Shown: piece after piece, positions 43,699-51,480 of the stretch
How the letters are laid out: each line of letters begins with the position of its first letter
Position numbering within the stretch: the first letter of the stretch is position 1
Origin: Ruania suaedae
GTDB taxonomy: Bacteria > Actinomycetota > Actinomycetes > Actinomycetales > Beutenbergiaceae
NCBI RefSeq assembly: GCF_021049265.1
Contig: NZ_CP088018.1
Span: forward strand, 1,922,001-1,986,000
Direction: 5' to 3'
Length of the DNA: 64,000 nt
Translations under genes and position numbers: made by a program
The notes under the pieces: generated by a model
What the model saw: the letters and a program-made list of their open reading frames with translations, nothing else
Told to the model about the DNA's origin: nothing
Databases searched by the model: none

Positions 43699-44459
43699 TC
43701 GCCCACGCGCTCAGCGACACCGGGGCGCTCACCCAGCGCTCGTTGCGCCACATCCTGCGCAGCCCGGACACCATCATCACCACCGCGATCACCCCGATCG
43801 CCCTGATGCTGCTCTTCGTCTACGTGCTCGGCGGCGCGATCGAGACCGGCACGGGTGAGCCCTACGTCAGCTACCTGCTGCCGGGGGTGCTGCTCATCAC
43901 CATCGCCTCGGGCATCGCCTACACCTCCTATCGGCTCTTCCTCGACCTGCAGGGCGGCATCGTCGATCGCCTCCGGACGATGCCGATCGCCGGACCGAGC
44001 GTGCTCTGGGCCCACGTGCTCACCTCGCTGGCCGCGAACCTGGCCGCGGTCGCGATCGTCACCGTCGTCGCCGTGCTCCTGGGCTTCCGGACCGGGGCCT
44101 CGGTGGGCGCCTGGCTGGCCGTGGTCGCCATCCTCACCCTGGTGATCCTCGCGCTGACCTGGGTGGCGGTGATCGCCGGCCTGTCGGCGACCACGGTCGA
44201 CGGCGCCAGCGCCTTCTCCTACCCGCTGATCTTCCTGCCGTTCATCAGCTCGGCCTTCGTACCCACCGCCTCCATGCCCGGTCCGGTGGCATGGTTCGCC
44301 GAGCACCAGCCCGTGACCGCGATCGTGGACACCGTGCGGGCGCTGTTCGCCGAGGAGCCCGTGGGCAACGAGATCTGGATCGCGCTGGCGTGGCTGCTCA
44401 CGATCCTGGTGCTCGCCTCCCTCGTCGCGACCAGGCTCTATCGCCGCCGGACGCGCTGA
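43695..44459 (+). CDS. ABC-2 type transporter permease, DrrB-like
   Basis: 254 aa, about six membrane helices. Typical ABC2 features: TIITTAITPIALMLLFVYVL, LLPGVLLITIASGIAYT, DLQGGIVDRLRTMPIAGPSV and the conserved SSAFVPTASMPGPVAWFAEHQPVTAIVD. Partner of the ATPase upstream; the substrate is probably a hydrophobic drug or lipid (family inference). Last gene of the padR operon, convergent with the exchanger gene, with no clear terminator in the 24-nt gap. Confidence 0.92.
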   Translation: MIAHALSDTGALTQRSLRHILRSPDTIITTAITPIALMLLFVYVLGGAIETGTGEPYVSYLLPGVLLITIASGIAYTSYRLFLDLQGGIVDRLRTMPIAGPSVLWAHVLTSLAANLAAVAIVTVVAVLLGFRTGASVGAWLAVVAILTLVILALTWVAVIAGLSATTVDGASAFSYPLIFLPFISSAFVPTASMPGPVAWFAEHQPVTAIVDTVRALFAEEPVGNEIWIALAWLLTILVLASLVATRLYRRRTR

Positions 44460-44483
44460 GCATCTGTGCCCGGCCGCGCCACG

Positions 44484-45509
44484 TCAGGCCCAGACCATCA
44501 GCGCGATGATGCTGAGGTAGATCACCGGGATCGAGACGCCTTCGAAGCCGATACCGCGCCGGTGCCGTGCGAGCAGGCCCGCGATGAGGATCGCGGTGAT
44601 CAGCAGCGTTCCGCCGACCAGGATGAGACTGTCCTGGCCGGCGGCGCTGTAGACCGATCCCTCCAGGTACGCCACGTCGGCGAGGGCGAGCATGAGCATG
44701 TCGTAGACGTTGCCGCCGACGATGTTGCCGATGCCGAGGGTGAGCTGGCCCATCCGCACCGCCGTCATCAGCACCACGAGCTCGGGCAGCGAGCTGATCG
44801 CCGTCGTGAACGTGAATCCCACCAGCCCGCCCTCGAGACCGGTGGCTGCCACCAGCGACAGGCCCGCCCGGCCGACGATCCAGCCCGCCACCCCGACGAT
44901 CACACCGAGGCCGGCCAGCGTGAACCACAGGCGGCGCAGCGGCGGCTGGTCGCCGGCGGTCTCCTCCGGGTTCTCACCGGCACTGTCGTCGTCGGCGGTC
45001 TGGGCCGTCCGGGTCGGCTGCCACATCGGGTCGCGCTGCATCTGGCGCAGCAGGACGAGGCCGTAGCCGTACAGCAGCGGGATCGCTAGGGTCAGCACGT
45101 GGACCCAGCCGACCATCAGCGTGGGGGTGGCGTAGGCGATCACCGGCACGGCGAGCAGGGCCAGCAGCAGCACCGATTGCAGGACGTTCTGCAGCGACGC
45201 GGCGGCGTGCTCGAGGTTGACCCGCCGGTAGACGAGATCGGCGATGGCCAGCCACACCGTCTGCAGGGCCACCCCTCCGACGGGGTTGGCCAGGGCGAAG
45301 GCGGCATCACCGCTCAACGCACCCGTCGCGACCGTGACGTTGCCCGGCAGGGAGGTGACGGCTCCGAGCAGCAGGGCGCCGCCGATGGCGTCGCCCAGCC
45401 CGGTGCGCTCGGCCAGGGCATCGGCCACCCGGGTGAGCCGGACGCCGGCGACGACGATGACGGCGGCCATGGCGAGCAGGGCCAGGGCGCTCGGCAGCAG
45501 GGGCCACAT
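44484..45509 (-). CDS. Cation antiporter of the CaCA (Na+/Ca2+ exchanger) type
   Basis: 341 aa with about ten membrane helices. Two alpha-repeat regions: GAVTSLPGNVTVATGALSG near residues 50-70 and TAISSLPELVVLMTAVRMG with GNIVGGNVYDMLMLALAD in the second half. The second repeat keeps the acidic Glu of SLPELV, while the first has Gly at that position (SLPGNV), so ion choice may differ from standard exchangers. A hydrophilic loop (residues about 165-190) separates the halves. ATG at 45509 is 6 nt after TAGGGT. Confidence 0.82.
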   Translation of the reverse strand: MWPLLPSALALLAMAAVIVVAGVRLTRVADALAERTGLGDAIGGALLLGAVTSLPGNVTVATGALSGDAAFALANPVGGVALQTVWLAIADLVYRRVNLEHAAASLQNVLQSVLLLALLAVPVIAYATPTLMVGWVHVLTLAIPLLYGYGLVLLRQMQRDPMWQPTRTAQTADDDSAGENPEETAGDQPPLRRLWFTLAGLGVIVGVAGWIVGRAGLSLVAATGLEGGLVGFTFTTAISSLPELVVLMTAVRMGQLTLGIGNIVGGNVYDMLMLALADVAYLEGSVYSAAGQDSLILVGGTLLITAILIAGLLARHRRGIGFEGVSIPVIYLSIIALMVWA

Positions 45510-45515
45510 CCGGTT

Positions 45516-45521
45516 ACCCTA
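45516..45521 (-). promoter_or_regulatory. Leaderless-type -10 box (exchanger gene)
   Basis: TAGGGT on the minus strand, 6 nt before the ATG at 45509. Confidence 0.55.
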
Positions 45522-45555
45522 CGCATCTGCTCCTGATCGCGCCGGGCGGGCGAGA

Positions 45556-46605
45556 TCAGGGATGCAGCACGATCTTGCCGACGTGCGCGCGGCGGGCGAG
45601 CTCCTGCTGGGCCTCACGTGCGCGCCCCAGCGGGAAGGTCGCCGCGAGGACCGGACGGATCTCGCCCTCCCGTGCCAGCTGCATCAGCAGCGCGAAATGG
45701 CTCGGCGTGTGCATGGAGGATCCGATGAGCTGGGCGTTGTGCAGGTAGAGACGGCGCACGTCGAGAGCGACGTCGAAGCCACCGAGCGCACCGGCCACCA
45801 CCCAGCGCCCGCCCTCGCGCAGCAGCGGCAGAGCCTCGGGGACCAGGCCACCGGCAACGACGTCGAGTCCGACATCGACGCCCTCGGAGGTCACGCTGCG
45901 CAGCTGCGCGCGCAGGTCATCGCCCCGGTCGACCACCGCGTCCGCGCCGGCCGCCCGGACCGCGGGGATCTTCCCGGCGCTGGTGATCGCGACCACGCGC
46001 GCCCCGCGAGCATGCGCGAGCTGTACCGCGGCGAGTCCCACGCCGCCGGACGCCCCGGACACGAGCACGGTCTCCCCCGCCCGGAGCCGGCCCCGTTCGA
46101 TCATCCCCAGGGCCGTGCCGTAGGCGGTCGGCAGGCTCGCCAGCTGGTCGTCGGTGAGCGGTGAATCGCTCACATCGTGCACCTGCGCGGCGGGCGCCGT
46201 CACGTACTCGGCGTAGCCGCCGTCACGCTCACTGCCCATGAGGCCCACGGGGTTCGCGTCGGGCCCGTCGTCATCGTAGATGGCGGGGTCGACCACGACG
46301 CGCCGGCCGAGCAGGTCCTCGGCCACGCCCGCACCGACCGCGCAGACACGACCGGCCACATCCGCTCCTTGGATACGTGGGAAGTCGATCCGGCCACGCC
46401 ATCCGCGCTGGGCACCCGGGTCCTCGGCACTGCCGTAGGCCCCCTCCCGGGTCCACAGGTCCGTGTTGTTCAGCGCGACGGCGGCCACGCGCACCAGGAC
46501 CTCGCCTTCACCGGGGGCGGGCACGGCCACCTCAGCCACCTCCAGCGCGTCAAGCCCTCCGTGACGGGTCAGGCGTGCCGCGGTCATGGTGGTCGGGAGT
46601 GTCAT
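45556..46605 (-). CDS. Medium-chain dehydrogenase/reductase, quinone-oxidoreductase-like
   Basis: 349 aa. GroES-like N-terminal half (GEGEVLVRVAAVALNNTDLW, RIQGADVAGRVCAVGAGV) and Rossmann half (AGETVLVSGASGGVGLAAVQLA). The cysteine and histidine ligands of zinc alcohol dehydrogenases are absent, which suits the NADPH quinone-reductase branch. ATG at 46605 follows GGAGGT. Divergent from a TetR gene across 67 nt carrying two palindromes, so probably a TetR target. Confidence 0.9.
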   Translation of the reverse strand: MTLPTTMTAARLTRHGGLDALEVAEVAVPAPGEGEVLVRVAAVALNNTDLWTREGAYGSAEDPGAQRGWRGRIDFPRIQGADVAGRVCAVGAGVAEDLLGRRVVVDPAIYDDDGPDANPVGLMGSERDGGYAEYVTAPAAQVHDVSDSPLTDDQLASLPTAYGTALGMIERGRLRAGETVLVSGASGGVGLAAVQLAHARGARVVAITSAGKIPAVRAAGADAVVDRGDDLRAQLRSVTSEGVDVGLDVVAGGLVPEALPLLREGGRWVVAGALGGFDVALDVRRLYLHNAQLIGSSMHTPSHFALLMQLAREGEIRPVLAATFPLGRAREAQQELARRAHVGKIVLHP

Positions 46606-46618
46606 CGCTACCTCCGGG

Positions 46619-46659
46619 TATACTGATCGGTGAACTCACCCATAGTACACAGATCTGTG
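46619..46659. promoter_or_regulatory. Divergent promoter/operator region with two palindromes (TetR and MDR genes)
   Basis: TATACT (46619-46624, plus strand) is a good -10 for tetR, and TACTAT (46642-46647, minus strand) for the reductase gene. Palindromes GGTGAACTCACC (46629-46640, 5-bp arms) and CACAGATCTGTG (46648-46659, perfect 12 bp) overlap or adjoin these boxes. Binding by the adjacent TetR is inferred. Confidence 0.5.
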
Positions 46660-46672
46660 AAGCAGGTGCCCC

Positions 46673-47266
46673 GTGCCGGACCTCTCCGCCGCCACCCCCG
46701 CCAGCCGGCGCATCCTTGCCACGGCCGAGGACCTCTTCTACTCCCGCGGGATCACGGCCGTCGGTGTCGACCTCATCGCCGAGCACTCGGGCGTCACCAA
46801 ACGCACGCTTTACGACCGGTTTGGCTCCAAGGACGCTCTCGTGGCCGAGTATCTGGCCGGCCGGGACCAGCGCTGGCGCGAGGCGGTGCTGGCCGCGATC
46901 GAGGCGTGCGATGACGCCGGCGAGGCGGTGCTGGCCCCGTTCGCCGCCCTACGCACCTGGACGGCGACGAGCACGCGCGGGTGCGCCTTCATCAACGCAC
47001 TCGCCGAGCTGCCCGATCCCGCCCATCCGGCGCACCGGATCGCCGTGGACCAGAAGCGGTGGCTGCACCGCCTGTTCGCCGATCTGGCCACCCGGGCCGG
47101 TTGCGCCGAGCCGGCCGCGCTGGCCACCCGGCTGCTCCTGCTGCACGAGGGAGCGCTGGCCACCCAGCCGCTCGGGCTGGGCACCGTGTCCGAGAGTATG
47201 GAGACGGCCCGCGAGCTCGTCCGGGCCAGCCTGTCCGAGAGCCTGTCCGAGAGTGAGGCACGATGA
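46673..47266 (+). CDS. TetR-family transcriptional regulator
   Basis: 197 aa, GTG at 46673. N-terminal helix-turn-helix domain: SRRILATAEDLFYSRGITAVGVDLIAEH in two steps, then SGVTKRTLYDRFGSKDALVAEYL. The C-terminal ligand domain contains WTATSTRGCAFINALAELPD, the layout of the TetR_C group controlling oxidoreductases. Only a weak ribosome site (GCAGG). Its stop overlaps the SDR ATG (ATGA). Probably autoregulated and controlling both the SDR and the divergent reductase. Confidence 0.9.
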   Translation: MPDLSAATPASRRILATAEDLFYSRGITAVGVDLIAEHSGVTKRTLYDRFGSKDALVAEYLAGRDQRWREAVLAAIEACDDAGEAVLAPFAALRTWTATSTRGCAFINALAELPDPAHPAHRIAVDQKRWLHRLFADLATRAGCAEPAALATRLLLLHEGALATQPLGLGTVSESMETARELVRASLSESLSESEAR

Positions 47267-48051
47267 CCCCCACCGAGAACGAGAAGTCCCCGCGGGGCGT
47301 CCTGGTCACCGGAGCCTCCGGCGGGATCGGGCGCGCTGTCGCCCTGGCGTTCGCAGCGCGGGGGGACCGCGTCGCGGTCCACTACGACCACAGTATCGGG
47401 GCCGCCGAGCGGACCCTCGCCGATCTCCCGGGCTCGGGCCACGCGCTGGTCCGGGGCGACCTCAGCCGACCCGGGACCGCGCGTCACGTCGCCGAGCAGG
47501 CAACCGAGGCACTGGGCGGCCTGTCCGTGCTCGTGAACAACGCCGCCACCGGACCCAGCTCAGGCAACGCCCACCCGATCCAGGACTCGACGTTCGAGGA
47601 CTGGACCGCCGCCTGGGAGGCCATGGTCGCCGTCAACCTCCTCGGCGCCGCCCACCTGAGCTGGGCCGTGGCGCAGCACCTCATCGCCGCGCAGGCAGGT
47701 GGGGCCATCGTCAACGTCGGTTCGCGCGGCGCCCTGCGAGGCGAGCCCGACCATCCCGCCTACGCCGCTTCGAAGGCGGGGTTGCACTCGCTCGGGCAGT
47801 CGCTGGCGATCTCGCTGGCGCCCCACGGGATCTCGGTGACCTCCGTCGCCCCGGGGTTCATCGCCACCCAGCGGCAGGCAGCCAAGCTCCAGGGCCCCGA
47901 CGGCGGAGCCATCCGGGACCAGAGCCCCTTCGGTCGCGTCGGTACGCCCGAGGAGGTGGCTGCCGCCGTCCTGCACCTGGCCTCCCCCGACGCCCTGTGG
48001 TCCTCCGGCACCGTCCTGGACGTCAACGGCGCCTCCTACCTGCACCCCTGA
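47263..48051 (+). CDS. Short-chain dehydrogenase/reductase
   Basis: 262 aa classical SDR. Cofactor motif LVTGASGGIGRAVALAF, NNAAT after VLVNNAATGPS, active-site Ser in NVGSRGALRG and YAASK in PAYAASKAGLHSL; C-terminal WSSGTVLDVNGASYLHP. Acts on an unknown carbonyl or hydroxy substrate. Translationally coupled to the TetR gene. Confidence 0.92.
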   Translation: MTPTENEKSPRGVLVTGASGGIGRAVALAFAARGDRVAVHYDHSIGAAERTLADLPGSGHALVRGDLSRPGTARHVAEQATEALGGLSVLVNNAATGPSSGNAHPIQDSTFEDWTAAWEAMVAVNLLGAAHLSWAVAQHLIAAQAGGAIVNVGSRGALRGEPDHPAYAASKAGLHSLGQSLAISLAPHGISVTSVAPGFIATQRQAAKLQGPDGGAIRDQSPFGRVGTPEEVAAAVLHLASPDALWSSGTVLDVNGASYLHP

Positions 48052-48065
48052 CCTTCCGGAGGAGC

Positions 48066-48944
48066 TCACCGCAGCTCGGTCCGGCGCTCGAGGAAGTCCG
48101 TCATCAGCTCGGCGACCTCCGCCTGCGCACTCTCGAGCAGGAAGTGGCCGCCGTCCAGCAGGTGGATCTCCGGCTCGTGGGCGTCGCGGCGGAACGCCTC
48201 GGCGCCGGCCGGGCCGAAGATCTCGTCGTTCCTGCCCCACACGGCCAGGACCGGGACCCGGGACGTGCGCAGGTACTGATGGAACCTCGGGTAGAGGCGC
48301 ACATTGCTGACGTAGTCCCGGAACAGCCGCAGCTGGATCAGGTCGTTCCCGGGCCTGGCGATCAGCGCCGCGTCATGCAGCCAGGTGTCCGGGCTGACCA
48401 CGCTCGGGTCCGGGACGCCGTGCACGTACTGCCAGCGGATCAGGTCCGCGCCCAACGCCGGGCGGAGCGCTGCCTCGTTGTCCGGCCCGGGGTCGTCGGT
48501 GTAGTCCCAGATGCCCTGCCAGAAGTCGTCGACGAAGCCGTCCTCGTAGGCATTGCCGTTCTGGCTGACGATTGCCCAGACCTGGGCGGGCTCCCGCAGC
48601 GCGAGGCGCCAGCCGATGGGGGCACCGTAGTCCTGGACGTAGATCGCGTAGGAGTCGACGCCGAGCTGGTCGAGCAGCCGGGCGGTGAGGTCCGCGAGCG
48701 CGTCGAAGGAGTACGCGAACTCCTCCACGCCGGGAGCGTCGGAGAGGCCGAAGCCGAGTTGGTCCGGCGCGATGACGTGGAACCGGGCGGCGAGGCGGGG
48801 AATGAGCTCGCGGAACATGAACGAGCTCGTGGGGTAGCCGTGCAGCAGCACGAGCGTCGGAGCCTGCGGCGAGCCGGCCTCCCGGTAGAAGATCGTGTGC
48901 CCGTCGACCTCGGCGAACCGGTGGTGCGTCTGGGTCGAGATCAT
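48066..48944 (-). CDS. Alpha/beta hydrolase with Asp nucleophile (haloalkane dehalogenase/epoxide hydrolase-like)
   Basis: 292 aa. LVLLHGYPTSSFMF forms the oxyanion HG-P motif; the nucleophile elbow reads YVQDYGAPIG, with Asp as in haloalkane dehalogenases and epoxide hydrolases rather than Ser. Charge relay residues: Asp in WGRNDEIFG and His in LDGGHFLLES. Such proteins in actinobacteria are also annotated simply as hydrolases; substrate unknown. ATG at 48944 after TAGGAG. Divergent from the CGNR gene, which may regulate it. Confidence 0.88.
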   Translation of the reverse strand: MISTQTHHRFAEVDGHTIFYREAGSPQAPTLVLLHGYPTSSFMFRELIPRLAARFHVIAPDQLGFGLSDAPGVEEFAYSFDALADLTARLLDQLGVDSYAIYVQDYGAPIGWRLALREPAQVWAIVSQNGNAYEDGFVDDFWQGIWDYTDDPGPDNEAALRPALGADLIRWQYVHGVPDPSVVSPDTWLHDAALIARPGNDLIQLRLFRDYVSNVRLYPRFHQYLRTSRVPVLAVWGRNDEIFGPAGAEAFRRDAHEPEIHLLDGGHFLLESAQAEVAELMTDFLERRTELR

Positions 48945-48965
48945 GATCTAACTCCTATGCGATTG

Positions 48966-49004
48966 TTTGGTGGTTACGCCACCCAACCACGGATCGGGTA
49001 ACCT
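48966..49004. promoter_or_regulatory. Operator candidates and -10 box between the hydrolase and CGNR genes
   Basis: TAACCT (48999-49004) lies 6 nt before the CGNR ATG, leaderless type. Two inverted repeats overlap it or sit beside it: TTTGGTGG/CCACCCAA (48966-48973 with 48979-48986) and GGTTAC/GTAACC (48972-48977 with 48998-49003). Confidence 0.45.
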
Positions 49005-49010
49005 TTCAAC

Positions 49011-49535
49011 ATGCCCACGATGGTTAGGTCGACCCAGGACGACGAGCACCTCCTGCTCACGCTGCTGAACTCCACGCCCATGGAGGCAGGCGCGGTGACG
49101 GACCTGCTCGCGGACAGCACCTATACCCGGGCACTGGCCCGCGACCTCGGCGGCGAGGGCACCGAGGCCGAGGTGCGCGAGCTCCGCCGGATCCGCGAGC
49201 CCCTCCAGGCCTCCACCATCGACGGCGCCCCGCACCCGGACCTGGACCTCGCCCTGGCGCAGGTCGTGCAGCGACCGCTGCCACTCTCGGCAGACGGTCT
49301 GCGGTGGGAGCTCGAGGGCCCGATCGAGAAGCTCGTCGCCGCGCGTGTGGTGATCGCCTGGGCCCAGGTGACGCTCACCGAACCCAGGCGGCTTCGCCCC
49401 TGCGGCAACGACGAGTGCCGGCTCTTCCTGATCGACCACTCGAAGTCCAACACTGCGCGCTGGTGCTCGATGGCGGTCTGCGGCAACCGCATGAAGGCCC
49501 GCAGACACCACGCGCGGCAGCGTCCGCCGTCATGA
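49011..49535 (+). CDS. CGNR zinc-finger transcriptional regulator
   Basis: 174 aa. N-terminal ABATE-like stress-ligand domain (LLNSTPMEAGAVTDLLADS; ALAQVVQRPLPLSADG) and the C-terminal CGNR zinc finger: RPCGNDECRLFLIDHS, then RWCSMAVCGNRMKARRHHAR with four cysteines. Likely represses or activates the divergent hydrolase gene (inference from layout). ATG at 49011 is 6 nt after TAACCT; an in-frame ATG at 49020 is possible. Confidence 0.92.
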   Translation: MPTMVRSTQDDEHLLLTLLNSTPMEAGAVTDLLADSTYTRALARDLGGEGTEAEVRELRRIREPLQASTIDGAPHPDLDLALAQVVQRPLPLSADGLRWELEGPIEKLVAARVVIAWAQVTLTEPRRLRPCGNDECRLFLIDHSKSNTARWCSMAVCGNRMKARRHHARQRPPS

Positions 49536-49617
49536 TCGCGGCGAAGGGCTTGAGTCTCGCCCCAGGAGAGGGTCCATGGTGAGGGCGACCCTCCCCATCG
49601 AGACGACAGGATCACCG

Positions 49618-49956
49618 ATGTCCGGCAACGCCACGACCGTGCATGATTTCGCCGAGCGCTACCTCGCTGCGGCGACCGACCCCGACCCCGACCCCGAGCA
49701 GTACGTAGCCCTGTTCGCCGACGATGCCGTCGTGCGCGACGAAGGGCGCGAGCACCATGGCCCGGCGCAGGTGCGCGCCTGGCGGACCCAGGCCCCGGCG
49801 GTGCGCTACGTTCTGCATGAGGTCTCGGGCGGCCCGGAGGCGCCGACGGTGACGGCGGAGATCTCCGGTGAGTTCCCCGGCAGTCCGGTCGTGCTGCAGT
49901 TCGCCTTCCGGCGCGACCCGCAGGGGCAGATCACCGAGCTCGAGATCGCACCCTGA
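49618..49956 (+). CDS. SnoaL/NTF2-like protein
   Basis: 112 aa from the ATG at 49618 (MSGNATTVHDFAERYLAAAT). Short cone-shaped NTF2-like fold indicated by YVALFADDAVVRDEGREHHG and the alternating strand pattern QFAFRRDPQGQITELEIAP. Members bind or isomerise small molecules; no catalytic assignment possible. The MerR gene starts 41 nt downstream on the same strand. Confidence 0.85.
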   Translation: MSGNATTVHDFAERYLAAATDPDPDPEQYVALFADDAVVRDEGREHHGPAQVRAWRTQAPAVRYVLHEVSGGPEAPTVTAEISGEFPGSPVVLQFAFRRDPQGQITELEIAP

Positions 49957-49996
49957 GAGCACGCGGGCCGGCCGGCGCGGGGAGAAGGACGCCACA

Positions 49997-50824
49997 GTGG
50001 GGGATCGACTGAGCATCGGCGAGTTCTCCCGTGTGACCCACCTGAGCATCCGGACACTGCGGCGCTACCACGACCAGGGGCTGCTGGTGCCTGCCGAGGT
50101 CGACCCCTGGAGCGGGTACCGCTGCTACTCGACCGCTCAGGTCGGCCCGGCGCTGACGATCCGGCGGCTGCGTGAGCTCGACCTCCCCCTCGCCGACATC
50201 CGCCGGTTCACCGGCGACGGCCGGGGCACCGGGGAGGATGAGGACGGTCAGCCCGCCGCCCGGCAGGTCGTCGTCACCCACCTACGCCGTCTGGAGGACC
50301 GGCTCGGCCGGACCCAGCGCGCGGTCGAGGCGCTGCGCGAGCTGCTCGATCCCGAGGCCGAGCGGGAGGTCACGATCGAGACCCTGCCGGCCCAGCGGGT
50401 GCTGGCCGTCTCCGTCGATGTCCCACCCGGCAGCGACCTGAGCTGGTACGACGAGGCCATGCGCGATCTCGACGACGCGGCCGGGACGCGGCCGGTGCAG
50501 CCGCCCGGCGGGCGGTACGCGCACCACCTGTTCAGCGAGGGCCACGGCAGCGCGACCGTCTACCTGCCCTCCCACACCCGCCTCTCCGACGGCGCACCGC
50601 CAACCGTGCGCGAGGTGCACCTGCCCGAACGGACCGCAGCCGTCGCCACGCACACCGGGCCGCACGACGACATCGACCTCACCTACGGTGCCGTCGGTGC
50701 GTTCGCGGCCCGCCGTGACCTCGCGCGCCAGGACCTGGTGGAGGAGATCTACCTCGTCGGTCCGCGCGAGACACAGGAGCCGAGCCGCTGGCGGACCCTC
50801 GTCGCGTGGCTCCTCGCGCCGTGA
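49997..50824 (+). CDS. MerR-family regulator with GyrI-like ligand domain
   Basis: 275 aa, GTG at 49997 after GGAGAAGGA by 7 nt. N-terminal MerR DNA-binding domain: LSIGEFSRVTHLSIRTLRRY, HDQGLLVPAEVDPWSGYRCY, then a coiled dimerisation helix. The C-terminal 150 residues form a GyrI-like (AraC effector-binding) small-molecule domain (LPAQRVLAVSVDVPPGSDL; THTGPHDDIDLTYGAVGAFA). Similar BmrR/TipA-like proteins respond to cationic or amphiphilic drugs. Target genes are not evident. Confidence 0.92.
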   Translation: MGDRLSIGEFSRVTHLSIRTLRRYHDQGLLVPAEVDPWSGYRCYSTAQVGPALTIRRLRELDLPLADIRRFTGDGRGTGEDEDGQPAARQVVVTHLRRLEDRLGRTQRAVEALRELLDPEAEREVTIETLPAQRVLAVSVDVPPGSDLSWYDEAMRDLDDAAGTRPVQPPGGRYAHHLFSEGHGSATVYLPSHTRLSDGAPPTVREVHLPERTAAVATHTGPHDDIDLTYGAVGAFAARRDLARQDLVEEIYLVGPRETQEPSRWRTLVAWLLAP

Positions 50825-50849
50825 CCAGGCTCCGGCGCGCTCCAGGCCC

Positions 50850-51299
50850 TCACTCCGCCACGGTGGCAGTGCAGGTCACCGGCTCGCCGGGTCCGCCGGA
50901 CTCCTGCTCCTCGAGCACGTCGGAGCCGTCCTGGATGACCGTGCAGCTCAGCACCGCCTCGGGTACACCCTGGACGGCGATGGACACCTCGTCGTCGGCC
51001 ATGCCCAGGGTCTCGAAGGTGGCGGGCGTCGCCTCGCCGGCGGAGACGGTGGCCCCGGTGGTCTCCTGCGGGCTCAGTCCCGTCTCCCGGCTGGTGTACT
51101 CCACGCGCACGTTGTCGGCGTCGCTACCTCCCGAGACCACCTCGACCTCGTAGGTCACCGCCGACGAGCTCTCCATGGCGCTGCACCCGGCCAGGCCGGC
51201 CACCGCGACGGCGCCGCCGGCCAGGGCCGCCCAGGTGCGGGCCGCCCGCCGCGCCGGTGCTCGCGATGGCGTCGTCTTGCTCGCGATGAGTTCACACAT
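50850..51299 (-). CDS. Lipoprotein, MmpS-like
   Basis: 149 aa, ATG at 51299 preceded by GAGGA at 6 nt; the frame is open further upstream but without a ribosome site. Signal: ARRAARTWAALAGGAVAVAG with lipobox AGLAGCS. The mature domain (TYEVEVVSGGSDADNVRVEY to LSCTVIQDGSDVLEE and VTCTATVAE) has the beta-rich pattern and two cysteines of MmpS-family accessory proteins. No MmpL transporter is nearby. Family call is tentative. Confidence 0.65.
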   Translation of the reverse strand: MCELIASKTTPSRAPARRAARTWAALAGGAVAVAGLAGCSAMESSSAVTYEVEVVSGGSDADNVRVEYTSRETGLSPQETTGATVSAGEATPATFETLGMADDEVSIAVQGVPEAVLSCTVIQDGSDVLEEQESGGPGEPVTCTATVAE

Positions 51300-51354
51300 C
51301 ACAGTCCTCATTCCGTTTCGTGTAGCCGGCCCGTACCGGGCCTCGGACACCAGC

Positions 51355-51417
51355 CTGACGGCGAGACGGGCCGCCGGCATCGCCCCGTCGGGGGACCTCG
51401 CCGTCAGCCAGTCGGTG
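51355..51417 (-). terminator. Structured region after the photolyase-like gene
   Basis: 11-bp perfect inverted repeat (51355-51365 with 51407-51417) enclosing a further inner pairing of ACGGG with CCCGT. It lies 64 nt after the photolyase-like stop and 56 nt before the lipoprotein start, so it may end one transcript or form the leader of the next. A short GGCCCG/CGGGCC hairpin is at 51328-51342. Confidence 0.4.
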
Positions 51418-51480
51418 GACGGCCGCCCGGGCACGTGGGCCCGTGCGGGGACACGCGCCATCACTCGGCAGCTACTGTGC

